Notes: generated by a model not told the origin, from the letters alone. A stretch of DNA of 64,000 nt from Pseudorhizobium pelagicum (GCA_000722615.1 JOKI01000017.1:62001-126000); one strand, 5' to 3'; shown: positions 1 to 12,020, numbered from the stretch's first letter. Numbers and translations are program-made.

Positions 1-1
1 G

Positions 2-205
2 GGTGCCGTGCGGCCGGTGTCGCAGACGCCGCAGCGGCTGAAGGAGGCGGAAAAGCTCGGTTTTGCCGGCGCCATGCTGCCGGCCAGTTCGGCGGAGCTG
101 CCGAAATCCGGCAGCCGCTGGACCGAAATCGAGGACCTGCCGGACCTCGTCAGCCGTATCGCCGGCTCGGCATCGAAGCTTGCAAGGCCGCAGGAAGAGG
201 ATTGA
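2..205 (+). CDS. radA: DNA repair protein RadA, C-terminal fragment
   Basis: Only the last ~67 codons lie in the window; the frame is open from the left edge and ends at TGA 203-205. The visible part reads RPVSQTPQRLKEAEKLGFAG followed by a Leu-Pro rich tail. This is typical of the C-terminal Lon-protease-like domain of RadA, which assists RecA-mediated branch migration. The zinc finger and RecA-like ATPase would lie to the left. The next gene, cvpA, starts 87 bp downstream, as in many rhizobia (radA-cvpA-purF). Identification rests on the short tail plus context. Confidence 0.75.
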   Translation, partial: GAVRPVSQTPQRLKEAEKLGFAGAMLPASSAELPKSGSRWTEIEDLPDLVSRIAGSASKLARPQEED

Positions 206-292
206 TCTTCCGTTACCCGATGCGCTGTTGTAAGAGACTGCCGGAATGCCAAGGGCCGTGAGAGCGCGGCCAAGTCCTGGAGTACGTCCTAC

Positions 293-895
293 ATGCCCAT
301 CACGATCTTCGACGGTATCCTCATCGGCGTCACGCTGTTTTCAGCGGTGCTTGCCATGGTGCGCGGGTTTTCGCGCGAGGTCCTGTCGATCGCCAGCTGG
401 GTGGGTTCGGTTGCCGCTGCCTACTACCTCTACCCGCTGCTGGTGCCCTATGCGCAGAGCTATACGACCGACGACCGCATCGCGATCGCGGCTTCGGCCG
501 GGATCATCTTCATCCTGGCGCTGATCCTGATCTCGTTCATCACCTCGCGGATTGCCGATTTCATCATCGACAGCCGTATCGGCGCGCTCGACCGCACGCT
601 CGGCTTCCTGTTCGGTGCCGCCCGCGGCATCCTGCTGCTGGTCGTTGCGGTCGCCTTCTGGAACTGGCTGGTGGACGTGCGTTCGCAGCCGGACTGGGTG
701 CGGGACGCCAAGTCCAAGCCTTTCCTCGACACGCTGGTCGGCCGCCTCGAAGCCGTGCTGCCGGAAGACATCGAGCCGCAGATCCGCGCGCGCATCACCG
801 GCCAGGAGACGGCACCTGTGGATGGCGCACCGGCCACCGGCCAGCCTCCGGCAGAAAGCGCTCCCGCCGAAGATGCCCCTGCGCCAAACAATTGA
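293..895 (+). CDS. cvpA: CvpA family inner-membrane protein
   Basis: The 200-residue protein starts MPITIFDGILIGVTLFSAVL, has about four hydrophobic segments in residues 1-130 and a Pro/Ala-rich cytoplasmic tail. The GFSREVLS stretch after the first helix is characteristic of the CvpA (colicin V production) family. In E. coli CvpA affects colicin V export and envelope homeostasis; its molecular role is unsettled. A GGAG lies about 10 bases before the ATG. It sits directly upstream of purF, the usual CvpA-PurF pairing. Confidence 0.85.
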   Translation: MPITIFDGILIGVTLFSAVLAMVRGFSREVLSIASWVGSVAAAYYLYPLLVPYAQSYTTDDRIAIAASAGIIFILALILISFITSRIADFIIDSRIGALDRTLGFLFGAARGILLLVVAVAFWNWLVDVRSQPDWVRDAKSKPFLDTLVGRLEAVLPEDIEPQIRARITGQETAPVDGAPATGQPPAESAPAEDAPAPNN

Positions 896-1030
896 CGATT
901 TGTTGCGGTTGATGCGCGGTCACGCATCACCATTTGTGCTATTATTCGAGAAGTCACAGGAACGGGCTGGCAGCGTGACATGATCCACGCCGGCCAGTTC
1001 TTTCATTTTCCGAAAGGCAAGGTCCCGCAG

Positions 1031-2521
1031 ATGAACGAGCCGGTTTCGCAGTCGATCGCCGACGAACTTGATGGTGACACGCTTCACGAGGAGTGCGGGG
1101 TGTTCGGCATCCTCGGTCATCCCGATGCAGCGGCACTGACGGCACTGGGCCTGCACGCCCTGCAGCACCGCGGCCAGGAGGCCGCCGGCATCGTCTCCTT
1201 CGACGGCACACGCTTCCATTCGGAGCGGCGCATGGGCCTGGTCGGCGACCATTACACCGATCCGGTGACGCTGGCGAAACTGCCCGGCACCATTTCCATC
1301 GGCCATGTCCGCTATTCGACCACCGGCGAAGTGGCACTGCGCAACGTTCAGCCACTGTTTGCGGAACTGGAAGTGGGCGGCATCGCCATTGCCCACAACG
1401 GCAATTTCACCAATGGGCTGACGCTGCGGCGCCAGCTGATCGCCGGTGGCGCCATCTGCCAGTCGACGTCCGACACCGAAGTGGTGCTGCATCTCATCGC
1501 CCGGTCCCGCTACACCTCGACGGCCGACCGCTTCATTGACGCGATCCGCCAGATGGAAGGCGGCTACTCGATGGTCGCCATCACCCGCACCAAGCTGATC
1601 GCCGCCCGCGATCCCACCGGCATCCGGCCGCTCGTGATGGGCGAGCTCGACGGCAAGCCGATCTTCTGCTCCGAGACCTGCGCCCTCGACATCATCGGCG
1701 CGAAATACGTGCGCGACGTGGAGAATGGCGAAGTCATCATCTGCGAAATCCAGGCAGACGGCTCGGTCACCATCGACGCGCGCAAGGCCGGCAACACGCA
1801 GCCCGAGCGCCTCTGCCTGTTCGAATACGTCTACTTCGCCCGTCCCGATTCCGTTGTCGGCGGCCGCAGCGTCTATGTCGCGCGCAAGAACATGGGCATC
1901 AATCTCGCCCACGAAGCACCCGTCGATGCGGATGTGGTCGTCCCGGTTCCCGACGGCGGCACCCCGGCGGCGCTCGGCTATGCTCAAGCGAGCGGCATCC
2001 CCTTCGAATACGGCATCATCCGCAACCATTATGTCGGCCGCACCTTCATCGAGCCGACCCAGCAGATCCGCGCCTTCGGCGTGAAGCTGAAGCATTCCGC
2101 CAACCGGGCGATGATCGAGGGCAAGCGCGTCATTCTCGTCGACGATTCGATCGTCCGTGGCACGACCTCGCTGAAGATCGTGCAGATGATCCGCGAGGCG
2201 GGCGCCAAGGAAGTGCATCTGCGCGTTGCCAGCCCGATGATCTACTATCCGGACTTCTACGGCATCGACACGCCGGACGCCGACAAGCTGCTCGCCAACC
2301 AATACGACAGCCTGGAGGCGATGTGCGCCTATATCGGTGCCGATTCGCTGGCGTTCCTGTCGATCAACGGCCTTTATCAGGCGGTCGGCGGCGAGGATCG
2401 CAACCCCGCCCGGCCACAGTTTACCGACCATTATTTCACCGGCGACTATCCGACACGACTCCTCGACAAGAGCGGCGAATCCATGGGCAACAAGATCTCC
2501 ATGCTCGCCAGCAACGGCTGA
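1031..2521 (+). CDS. purF: amidophosphoribosyltransferase
   Basis: PurF catalyses the first committed step of purine synthesis: PRPP plus glutamine gives phosphoribosylamine. The N-terminal class II glutaminase has its nucleophile at Cys22 in EECGVFGILGH, so residues 1-21 form the cleaved propeptide. The C-terminal phosphoribosyltransferase has the PRPP loop VILVDDSIVRGTT near residues 368-380. I prefer ATG 1031 because it gives the short propeptide usual for the family; an in-frame ATG at 980 would add 17 residues. Length is normal (496 aa). The enzyme is cytosolic. Confidence 0.95.
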   Translation: MNEPVSQSIADELDGDTLHEECGVFGILGHPDAAALTALGLHALQHRGQEAAGIVSFDGTRFHSERRMGLVGDHYTDPVTLAKLPGTISIGHVRYSTTGEVALRNVQPLFAELEVGGIAIAHNGNFTNGLTLRRQLIAGGAICQSTSDTEVVLHLIARSRYTSTADRFIDAIRQMEGGYSMVAITRTKLIAARDPTGIRPLVMGELDGKPIFCSETCALDIIGAKYVRDVENGEVIICEIQADGSVTIDARKAGNTQPERLCLFEYVYFARPDSVVGGRSVYVARKNMGINLAHEAPVDADVVVPVPDGGTPAALGYAQASGIPFEYGIIRNHYVGRTFIEPTQQIRAFGVKLKHSANRAMIEGKRVILVDDSIVRGTTSLKIVQMIREAGAKEVHLRVASPMIYYPDFYGIDTPDADKLLANQYDSLEAMCAYIGADSLAFLSINGLYQAVGGEDRNPARPQFTDHYFTGDYPTRLLDKSGESMGNKISMLASNG

Positions 2522-2564
2522 CCGGCGACAAAAAGCACGGTTTCCATCCCGGCTGAAAGGCTCT

Positions 2565-2590
2565 AGAAGGTCGCGGCGACGCGGCCTTCT
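2565..2590 (+). terminator. hairpin between purF and the SDR gene
   Basis: A 10-base stem (2565-2574 with 2581-2590; one G-U pair in RNA) encloses the loop GGCGAC and is followed by TCC rather than a clear T run. It lies 44 bases after the purF stop and could be a weak terminator or attenuator. Confidence 0.4.
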
Positions 2591-2621
2591 TCCGTGTCGG
2601 AAGGCACGACGGAGCGGGCAG

Positions 2622-3362
2622 ATGGACATCAATCTCAAGGACAGGATCGCGCTGGTCACCGGCGCATCGCGCGGTATCGGCTATTTCACGGCGCTGGAGC
2701 TGGCCAAGGCCGGCGCCCATGTGATCGCCTGCGCACGCACGGTCGGCGGGCTCGAGGATCTCGACGACGCCATCCAGGCGGCGGGCGGTTCGGCAACGCT
2801 GGTGCCCTTCGACCTGACCGACATGACTGCGATCGACCGTCTCGGCGCCTCCATCCACGAGCGCTGGGGCAAGCTCGACATCCTGGTCGCCAATGCCGGC
2901 ATCCTCGGCGTCATCTCTCCGGTTGGCCATATCGAGGCGAAGGTCTTCGAGAAGGTCATGCTGACCAATGTCACCGCCACCTGGCGGCTGATCCGCTCGG
3001 TCGAGCCGCTGCTTCTGAAGTCCGACGCCGGCCGCGCCCTGATCCTCTCCTCCGGCGCCGCCCACAAGTGCCGGCCGTTCTGGGGCGCCTATTCCGCCTC
3101 GAAGGCAGCCGTCGAGGCGCTCGCCCGCACCTGGGCGGCCGAGCAGCAGCGCAAGCCGTTGCGCGTCAACGCCATCGATCCCGGCGCCACCCGTACCGCC
3201 ATGCGCGCCCAGGCGATGCCGGGCGAAGACCCGACGACGCTGCCGCAGCCTTCCGAGGTGGCGAAAGCCATCCTGCACCTGGCGTCCCCGCAGATGCAGG
3301 AGACGGGCCGGCTGTTCGTCGTGCGCGACAACAAGTTCGTCGATTACCGGATGCCGGAATAA
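2622..3362 (+). CDS. SDR family NAD(P)-dependent oxidoreductase
   Basis: The 246-residue protein is a classical short-chain dehydrogenase/reductase. It shows the cofactor motif TGASRGIG (residues 13-20), VANAGI for the Rossmann core, a catalytic Ser in ILSSGA, and the YxxxK pair Tyr157/Lys161 in YSASK. The substrate cannot be inferred. Length and motif spacing are typical. It follows purF by 100 bp with a hairpin between, so it may be a separate transcript. Confidence 0.88.
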   Translation: MDINLKDRIALVTGASRGIGYFTALELAKAGAHVIACARTVGGLEDLDDAIQAAGGSATLVPFDLTDMTAIDRLGASIHERWGKLDILVANAGILGVISPVGHIEAKVFEKVMLTNVTATWRLIRSVEPLLLKSDAGRALILSSGAAHKCRPFWGAYSASKAAVEALARTWAAEQQRKPLRVNAIDPGATRTAMRAQAMPGEDPTTLPQPSEVAKAILHLASPQMQETGRLFVVRDNKFVDYRMPE

Positions 3363-3372
3363 GGCATCACCG

Positions 3373-3401
3373 CAAGCCCGCGGGCACCTCCTGCGGGCTT
3401 G
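3373..3401 (+). terminator. hairpin downstream of the SDR gene
   Basis: A perfect 9-base stem, CAAGCCCGC (3373-3381) with GCGGGCTTG (3393-3401), starts 11 bases after the SDR stop. There is no T tract, so this is a candidate terminator by position and stability only. Confidence 0.45.
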
Positions 3402-3569
3402 ACCGGCTGCCTCAGCCGCGCCATAACTTGCCGCATGAAAACGGCGATTTCCATCTGCGGGATCATTATTCGCTAGCGCATCCGCTGGCCTGGCCGTTCT
3501 CGTCTTTCGAAAATCCTTGAAGACAAACGTCCCGGCCCCGCCGGCCGCTGGCTTTGGGAGAATTTTCGG

Positions 3570-5054
3570 ATGAGCACCACGCTCAAGCTCTACAATACGC
3601 TGACCCGCGAGAAGGCCGAGTTCGAGCCCATCGACCCTGAGAACGTGCGCCTCTATGTCTGCGGCCCGACGGTCTACGACTATGCCCATATCGGCAACGC
3701 CCGGCCGGTCATCGTCTTTGACGTGCTCTACCGGTTGCTGCGCCACATCCATGGCGCCGAGCACGTCACCTATGTCCGCAACATCACCGACGTCGACGAC
3801 AAGATCAACGCGCGTGCGCTGCGCGACTTCGGCACCGGGATCGCCGATGGTTCGATGTCGCTGAACGAGGCGATCCGGGCGGTGACCGGCAAGACGGAGA
3901 GCCAGTTCCATGAGGACGTCGCCGCGCTCGGCTGCCTGACGCCGACCGTCGAGCCGCGCGCGACCGACAACATCGACCAGATGGCCGTGATCATCCAGCG
4001 CCTGCTCGACCAGGGACACGCCTATGTGGCGGAGGGTTCGGAGGGGCGCGAGGTCCTGTTTTCCACCGCCTCCATGGCGGATTACGGCATGTTGTCAAAG
4101 CGCAAGCTGGAAGACCAGCAGGCGGGCGCCCGGGTTGCCGTGGAAGGCCACAAGATGAACCCGGCCGATTTCGTGCTGTGGAAGCAGTCTGCCGACACCG
4201 AGCCCGGCTGGCCGGCGCGCTTCACCTTCGAGGGCGAGAACATCGCCATCTACGGCCGCCCCGGCTGGCACATCGAATGCTCGGCCATGGCCGACCGCTA
4301 TCTCTGGGAAGAGATCAAGGACCGGCTGTCGCCGAAGGGCAAGGCCCGGCCGCACCAGTTCGACATCCACGGCGGCGGGCTCGACCTGATCTTCCCGCAC
4401 CACGAGAACGAGATCGCCCAGTCCTGCTGCGCCTTCGACACCGACCACATGGCGAGCGTCTGGATGCACAACGGCTTCCTGCAGATCGAGGGCCGCAAGA
4501 TGTCGAAGTCGGAGGGCAATTTCTTCACCATTCACGACCTGCTGCATACGGAGACCTTCGGCCACCGTAAGTGGCCGGGCGAAGTGCTGCGGCTGGCGAT
4601 GCTGATGACGCACTACCGCGAGCCGATCGATTTTTCGGTGAAGCGGCTGGAGGAGGCCGAGCGGCTGATCGCCAAATGGCCGGCGATCGAGGCTGTCGCG
4701 GGTGAACCCGATCCCGCCGTCATCGCGGCCCTTTCCGACGACCTGAACACCGTGGCGGCGGTGCAGGCGCTGCATGCGCTTGCCCAGGCGGCCAATGCCG
4801 ATCCGGGAAAGCTAGCTACCTTCGCCGCCAGCGCCACCCTCCTCGGCATCCTGCCGAAGAAGGCGGAAGTGGAGGGCGCCGTTGCATCGGCGGTCGATGC
4901 GCTCGTGCAGATGCGACTCGAAATGCTGAAGGCAAAGAACTTCGCCGAGGCCGACAAGATCCGCAACGATCTTGCGGCCAAGGGCATCCAGCTAAAGGAC
5001 GGCAAGGATCCGGCCACCGGCGAGCGGGTCACGGCCTGGGAGGTCAAGCGGTAG
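3570..5054 (+). CDS. cysS: cysteine--tRNA ligase
   Basis: A class I aminoacyl-tRNA synthetase that charges tRNA-Cys. The catalytic domain has a zinc-ligand Cys31 in [15 protein letters not shown], the HIGH-type motif HIGN (residues 40-43), GWHIECSAM and HHENEIAQ for zinc and cysteine recognition, and KMSKS near residue 310. The C-terminal DALR-like helical region follows. At 494 residues it is slightly longer than E. coli CysS (461 aa), as in other rhizobia. It is monocistronic by spacing: 207 bp upstream gap and a repeat block downstream. Confidence 0.96.
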   Translation: MSTTLKLYNTLTREKAEFEPIDPENVRLYVCGPTVYDYAHIGNARPVIVFDVLYRLLRHIHGAEHVTYVRNITDVDDKINARALRDFGTGIADGSMSLNEAIRAVTGKTESQFHEDVAALGCLTPTVEPRATDNIDQMAVIIQRLLDQGHAYVAEGSEGREVLFSTASMADYGMLSKRKLEDQQAGARVAVEGHKMNPADFVLWKQSADTEPGWPARFTFEGENIAIYGRPGWHIECSAMADRYLWEEIKDRLSPKGKARPHQFDIHGGGLDLIFPHHENEIAQSCCAFDTDHMASVWMHNGFLQIEGRKMSKSEGNFFTIHDLLHTETFGHRKWPGEVLRLAMLMTHYREPIDFSVKRLEEAERLIAKWPAIEAVAGEPDPAVIAALSDDLNTVAAVQALHALAQAANADPGKLATFAASATLLGILPKKAEVEGAVASAVDALVQMRLEMLKAKNFAEADKIRNDLAAKGIQLKDGKDPATGERVTAWEVKR

Positions 5055-5079
5055 GATGATGCAGGCTGCGGCGTGGCAT

Positions 5080-5126
5080 ACCCCCCTCTGCCCTGCCGGG
5101 CATCTCCCCCACAAGGGGGGAGATCG
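5080..5126 (+). repeat. RIME-like GC-rich palindromic repeat, copy 1
   Basis: A 47-base element whose core is CCCTGCCGGGCATCTCCCC followed by ACAAGGGGGGAG. Its exact reverse complement occurs at 5351-5397. A diverged copy is at 26463-26506 and a related hairpin at 26558-26591. The type resembles the rhizobial intergenic mosaic elements (RIME), which can form stable RNA hairpins; here it lies 25 bp after the cysS stop. Confidence 0.75.
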
Positions 5127-5350
5127 ACCTGTGGCACGCTTCCTGCGATACGGCGGGCGTAGCCAGAAGGGGCGCGCGGCGGTTATCGCATTGCAGCCTC
5201 CGCACCGCTCTCGGCCGACGACAGCAGCAGCATCGGCAGCGGTGCCGCTAACGGCATCGGCAGAAGCAGCGGCAACAGTAGTGGCAACAGTAGTGGTAGC
5301 GGTAGCGGCAATTTCCACTCTGGATGAAGCCCGGCGAGCCGGCTACTCTC
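5127..5350. other. non-coding spacer between inverted repeats
   Basis: 224 bases enclosed by the two 47-base inverted repeats. From about 5215 to 5312 it contains short imperfect trinucleotide-like repeats of the GGCAACAGTAGT and GGTAGC type. No ribosome binding site with a credible ORF is visible. Reading frames run through it, but their composition (Ala/Thr/Val runs) follows from the repeats. Confidence 0.5.
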
Positions 5351-5397
5351 CGATCTCCCCCCTTGTGGGGGAGATGCCCGGCAGGGCAGAGGGGGGT
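5351..5397 (-). repeat. RIME-like GC-rich palindromic repeat, copy 2 (inverted)
   Basis: Exact reverse complement of 5080-5126 over all 47 bases. Together the copies could fold a cysS-distal transcript into a large stem with a 224-base loop. It ends 36 bp before the start of the DUF559 gene. Confidence 0.75.
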
Positions 5398-5433
5398 GGC
5401 CTCGGTAAGCTCCCCACGCCAGAGGAGCATGCC

Positions 5434-5796
5434 ATGCCACATGCCCCGGTTCCTCCAGTAAGACGCGCCAATGCGAAACGCATGCGCAAGACCATGACCG
5501 ACGCGGAGCTGAAGCTCTGGAATGCCATTCGCGCGCACCGGCTGATAGGCCTCGGCTTTCGCCGGCAGGTCCCGATCGCCGGTTACATCGTCGACTTTGC
5601 CTGCCCGACCCACAAGCTGATCGTCGAGGTCGACGGCACGCAGCACGGGCATGACGACGCGCTGCGCTACGATGCCGCCCGGACATTGCGTCTGGAGCGG
5701 GACGGCTGGACGATACTGCGGTTCTGGAACGACGAGGTGCAGAAGGACATCGACAATGTCTGCCTGCACATCCTGAAAGTCCTGGGGGAAGCCTAG
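5434..5796 (+). CDS. DUF559 (Vsr-like endonuclease fold) protein
   Basis: A 120-residue protein. After a basic N-terminus it has MTDAELKLWNAIRAHRL, GLGFRRQVPIAGYIVDFAC, and the acidic motif LIVEVDGTQH with the D...ExD arrangement of PD-(D/E)XK-type nucleases. This is the DUF559 family, related to very-short-patch repair endonucleases, with no established cellular role. The start at 5434 is chosen for the AGAGGAG ribosome binding site at 5421-5427; the frame is open further upstream, but that part is repeat-derived. The next gene starts 1 bp after the stop. Confidence 0.85.
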   Translation: MPHAPVPPVRRANAKRMRKTMTDAELKLWNAIRAHRLIGLGFRRQVPIAGYIVDFACPTHKLIVEVDGTQHGHDDALRYDAARTLRLERDGWTILRFWNDEVQKDIDNVCLHILKVLGEA

Positions 5797-5797
5797 A

Positions 5798-6283
5798 ATG
5801 AGCGAGATCCATACCGGCGGGTGCCAGTGCGGCGCCATTCGCTTCCGCATCACAGGCGTGCTGGAGGACAGTTCGATCTGTCACTGCCGGATGTGCCAGA
5901 AGGCCTTCGGCGCCTATTATGCGCCGCTGGTCAATACGCGGGGCGCAGAGCTCGTCTGGACGCGCGGGGCACCCAAACATTTCCAGTCGTCGAACCATGT
6001 CCGGCGCGGTTTCTGCGAGAATTGCGGCACGCCGCTGACCTATGAGGCGGCGGATGGTGTGGCGATCGCCGCCGGGGCCTTCGATGATCCGGGACGCGTG
6101 CCGCCGCGCATCCAGTTCGGGGTGGAGGGCAAGCTGCCCTTCGTCGATCGCTTGCACGCGCTGCCGGCGCGCGACACCATGGACGATATCGCGGCGGCGC
6201 CATTTCTGGCAGACATCATCTCCTACCAGCATCCCGACCATGAAACCGACAACTGGGACACCGACAGCTGGCCGAAGGAGTAG
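5798..6283 (+). CDS. GFA family (DUF636) zinc protein 1
   Basis: A 161-residue protein of the GFA (glutathione-dependent formaldehyde-activating) fold. The zinc-binding cysteines are visible: Cys9 and Cys11 in GGCQCGAIRF, Cys28/Cys30/Cys33 in SICHCRMCQKAFG, and a later CENCGTPLTY. Family members bind zinc and sometimes glutathione; the enzymatic role is mostly unproven. A second paralogue lies at 6416-6892 with a small membrane protein gene between them, forming one operon with very short gaps. Both paralogues end in a similar SYQHPDH segment. Confidence 0.9.
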   Translation: MSEIHTGGCQCGAIRFRITGVLEDSSICHCRMCQKAFGAYYAPLVNTRGAELVWTRGAPKHFQSSNHVRRGFCENCGTPLTYEAADGVAIAAGAFDDPGRVPPRIQFGVEGKLPFVDRLHALPARDTMDDIAAAPFLADIISYQHPDHETDNWDTDSWPKE

Positions 6284-6287
6284 GACG

Positions 6288-6404
6288 ATGACGCAGGACC
6301 CGAACCTGAAGATGCCGAAGTGGCTGCTCTACGGGCTGATCACCAAGGGGCTCGTCGTCGTGCTGATCACCGCTGCCGTTCTGGCTTACGCATTCCTGGG
6401 CTGA
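6288..6404 (+). CDS. 38-residue single-span membrane peptide
   Basis: A short ORF, MTQDPNLKMPKWLLYG..., starting 5 bp after the first GFA gene and ending 11 bp before the second. It has a polar N-terminus with two lysines and one strong hydrophobic segment (about residues 12-37) ending YAFLG. The start follows the purine-rich GGAGTAGGACG. Its position inside an operon and clean membrane-peptide composition support a real gene. I do not recognise the family. Confidence 0.6.
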   Translation: MTQDPNLKMPKWLLYGLITKGLVVVLITAAVLAYAFLG

Positions 6405-6415
6405 GGAGAGACGAC

Positions 6416-9463
<3,048 letters not shown>

Positions 9464-10345
9464 TCACAGCTCCGCCTTCGACAGCCCCCAGTCCGGCTCG
9501 GAATACCATTCCTGCTCCCCGTCCTGCGCCTCTCGGCGCCAGCGAAGCTGCCGGACCTCACGGGCGATCCGCCGCCGGAATGCCGCCTCCAGACCCTTGT
9601 GGCGACCGGGCGGCGGTGGCTCCTGCCCTTCCGCCCAGATGAAGGAGACCGGCTGCAGGAAGCGGGCGCCGAAGCCGCTGTCCCGCCGGTCGACAAGCAG
9701 GAAGCCCGCCATCCGCGAGGCGCCAAGCGGTTTGCCGGCATCATCCAGAGCCGGGACACCCAGAGGGAAGAGGAGCCGCCCGCCCGGCGCCAGATTATCG
9801 ATCCAGGCGGCCGGCGGATGATCCAGGGCGAAGTTGGCGTAGATCACGTCCACTACATGATCGGGGAGCAGCGTCGCGTCGCCCTCCACCACCTCGACAT
9901 TGGCATGGTCGCGGAGATTTTCGCGGGCTCGCGCGGCAAGCGTCGGGTCATACTCGACGGCCAGCACATGGCCCGTCGGGCCGACGAGCTCCGCAATGAT
10001 CGCGCTGTAGTAGCCCGTGCCGGCACCGAGGTGGGCCACGCGCTCGCCGGGACGGATCGCCAGCTGGTTCAGGGCCGAGGCATGCAGCGAGGGAACGCCG
10101 TTGTTGACGTGGCGGGTGCGGTCGAGCGCCACCAGCATGTCCTGGTAGAGGACCATGGGATCGTCGGAGGCGAGCTCCCGGTAGCGCGAGAAATCATTGT
10201 AGAACCAAGGCGGAGGCCCGAGATAATCTTCTCGTGCGACCCTGGCGAAGGCGGCCAGAAGGGCAGGATCGTCGGTGACGCCGGCCTTCGCCAGGACATG
10301 CCGGGCGAACAATTGTCGATGGATCGGCTGCTCTTCGAAGCTCAT
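9464..10345 (-). CDS. protein-L-isoaspartate O-methyltransferase-like SAM methyltransferase
   Basis: A 293-residue protein with a PCMT-like SAM-binding core: HLGAGTGYYSAIIAELVG (motif I), VEYDP at the ribose-binding Asp, and VEGDATLLP. Upstream, LHASALNQL is reminiscent of the substrate region of PIMT. The C-terminal ~90 residues (EGQEPPPPG...) extend beyond PIMT's usual ~210 residues, so the true substrate may differ. I prefer the ATG at 10345 (GGGGGCAGG just upstream); ATG 10390 in the same frame is an alternative. The stop abuts the cimA stop. Confidence 0.82.
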   Translation of the reverse strand: MSFEEQPIHRQLFARHVLAKAGVTDDPALLAAFARVAREDYLGPPPWFYNDFSRYRELASDDPMVLYQDMLVALDRTRHVNNGVPSLHASALNQLAIRPGERVAHLGAGTGYYSAIIAELVGPTGHVLAVEYDPTLAARARENLRDHANVEVVEGDATLLPDHVVDVIYANFALDHPPAAWIDNLAPGGRLLFPLGVPALDDAGKPLGASRMAGFLLVDRRDSGFGARFLQPVSFIWAEGQEPPPPGRHKGLEAAFRRRIAREVRQLRWRREAQDGEQEWYSEPDWGLSKAEL

Positions 10346-10484
10346 CCTGCCCCCAACACGATCGATGCTTTTGTCTCCGGATGAATTCATGACCGCGATC
10401 AACGCTTCACGCAAATGAATTGGTTCACCGTCCGGCATGGGAGTAGATCGGGCGATAATCAGAACAAACGATTGGAAACACCCG

Positions 10485-11396
10485 ATGGCCACCAGTGACG
10501 CGCCCGTTCCGGCGAAGAACGAGGATTCGCCGCGCGGCTTCGCCTTCGCCCTGACGGCCTATTTTCTTTGGGGCTTCCTGCCGATCTACATGAAGGCAGT
10601 CTCCCACATGTCGCCCTTCGAGGTGCTGGCGCACCGCGTCGTCTGGTCGGTGCCGATCGCCGGACTGGTGCTCTTTCTCCTGCGCCGGACCCAGGACCTG
10701 AAGGTCGCCTTCCGGTCGCCGCGCATCCTCATGATGGCCGGCCTCACGGCGGCGCTGATCACGGTGAACTGGGGGATCTACGTCTGGGCGATTTCCGTCG
10801 ATCGCGCCCTTGATACGGCGCTCGGCTATTTCATCAATCCGCTTTTCAGCATCTTCCTCGCCGCGGTGCTGCTCAAGGAGCGCCTGCAGCCGGTGCAGCT
10901 GGTGGCAATCGCGCTGGTCGTCGTCGCCGTCGTCATCCTGACCTTCGACGCCGGCGGCCTGCCCTGGGTTTCGCTGGCGCTGACCTTCAGCTGGGGCTTC
11001 TATGCCTTCTTCCGCAAGACGCTGCCGGTGGGACCGAACCAGGGCTTCTTCCTCGAGGTGCTGATCCTCAGCCCGCCGGCCCTGCTCTACATTCTGTATT
11101 CGGAAGCGACAGGCACGGGCCACCTCTTCAACGGCAGCCTGTCCGATACACTGCTGCTGATCGGCAGCGGCATCATCACGGCCGGACCGCTGATGATCTA
11201 CGCCAATGGCGCGAAACTGCTGCGGCTGTCGACGATCGGCATCATGCAGTATGTGGCGCCGACCATGATCTTCCTGATCGCGGTCTTCGTCTTCCACGAG
11301 CCGCTCAGCACGGTAAAGCTTTCCGCCTTCGTGCTGATCTGGGTGGCCCTGGCCATCTACAGCTGGGGCCTGCTGCGAGGAAGCCGGGGACGGTAG
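10485..11396 (+). CDS. rarD: RarD family EamA/DMT transporter
   Basis: A 303-residue inner-membrane protein with ten hydrophobic segments and two EamA repeats. The N-terminal FALTAYFLWGFLPIYMKAVS and HRVVWSVP stretches are characteristic of RarD (chloramphenicol-sensitivity protein), as are NWGIYVWA and LGYFINPL. The substrate is not established. The ATG at 10485 is chosen because hydrophobic helix 1 then starts after a short polar N-terminus. Confidence 0.92.
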   Translation: MATSDAPVPAKNEDSPRGFAFALTAYFLWGFLPIYMKAVSHMSPFEVLAHRVVWSVPIAGLVLFLLRRTQDLKVAFRSPRILMMAGLTAALITVNWGIYVWAISVDRALDTALGYFINPLFSIFLAAVLLKERLQPVQLVAIALVVVAVVILTFDAGGLPWVSLALTFSWGFYAFFRKTLPVGPNQGFFLEVLILSPPALLYILYSEATGTGHLFNGSLSDTLLLIGSGIITAGPLMIYANGAKLLRLSTIGIMQYVAPTMIFLIAVFVFHEPLSTVKLSAFVLIWVALAIYSWGLLRGSRGR

Positions 11397-11414
11397 AACC
11401 GGCCTCCCGCCCGA

Positions 11415-12020
11415 TCAGAGGCGGGAGATCACGTCCTCCTGACCCTGCGGCGGGGTGCGTCCCTCGCTGCGGTCGAGGATGGCGGGCACGATGTCGGCGA
11501 CCTCGTCGATCACCATCGGCTGGACCAGGTGCGCACGGTGGATGAAGCCCTGCTCGCGCATGTGGTCGACAAGGTCGAGCATCGGATTCCAGAAGCCGCC
11601 GATGTTGGCGAAGACCATCGGCTTCTCGTGGCGGCCGAGCTGTCCCCAGGTCATGATCTCGACGATCTCCTCCAGGGTGCCGATACCGCCCGGAAGCGTC
11701 ACGAAGGCATCGGAGCGCTCGAACATGGCGTGCTTGCGCGCATGCATGTCCTCGGTCACGATCAGTTCATCGAGTTTGGTCAGCGACTGGCGGGTCGCCT
11801 CCATGTCGACGAGGAATTCGGGAATGATTCCCGTCACCCGGCCGCCGTTTTCCAGGACGCCGGCAGCCACCGCGCCCATGATGCCCTTGGTGCCGCCGCC
11901 GTAGACCAGGCGCAGCCCATGCGCGGCGATCGATTTTCCGAGCGCGCGGCCGGCGGCGATATAGGCGGGGTCGCGGCCCGGCTGGGAACCGCAATAGACG
12001 CAGATGGACTGAATGGGCAC
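11415..12020 (-). CDS. LOG family protein (TIGR00730, cytokinin-activating type)
   Basis: A Rossmann-fold nucleotide-binding protein of about 201 residues with GGGTKGIMGAVA and the catalytic signature PGGIGTLEEI. LOG enzymes hydrolyse nucleoside 5'-monophosphates (cytokinin riboside phosphate in plants and some bacteria) to free base and ribose phosphate. The start is GTG at 12020: GGAG lies 6 bases upstream of it, but abuts the alternative TTG at 12026. The convergent rarD gene ends 18 bp away. Confidence 0.9.
   Translation of the reverse strand: MPIQSICVYCGSQPGRDPAYIAAGRALGKSIAAHGLRLVYGGGTKGIMGAVAAGVLENGGRVTGIIPEFLVDMEATRQSLTKLDELIVTEDMHARKHAMFERSDAFVTLPGGIGTLEEIVEIMTWGQLGRHEKPMVFANIGGFWNPMLDLVDHMREQGFIHRAHLVQPMVIDEVADIVPAILDRSEGRTPPQGQEDVISRL

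Noticed and set aside
920..2659. 579-codon minus-strand ORF opposite purF
   Set aside because: Shadow of the GC-rich third positions of purF. It lacks a ribosome binding site and family motifs, whereas the plus strand encodes an intact PurF.
2436..4019. 527-codon minus-strand ORF opposite the SDR and cysS genes
   Set aside because: Spans two recognised genes on the opposite strand and has Arg/Ala/Asp-rich composition without motifs.
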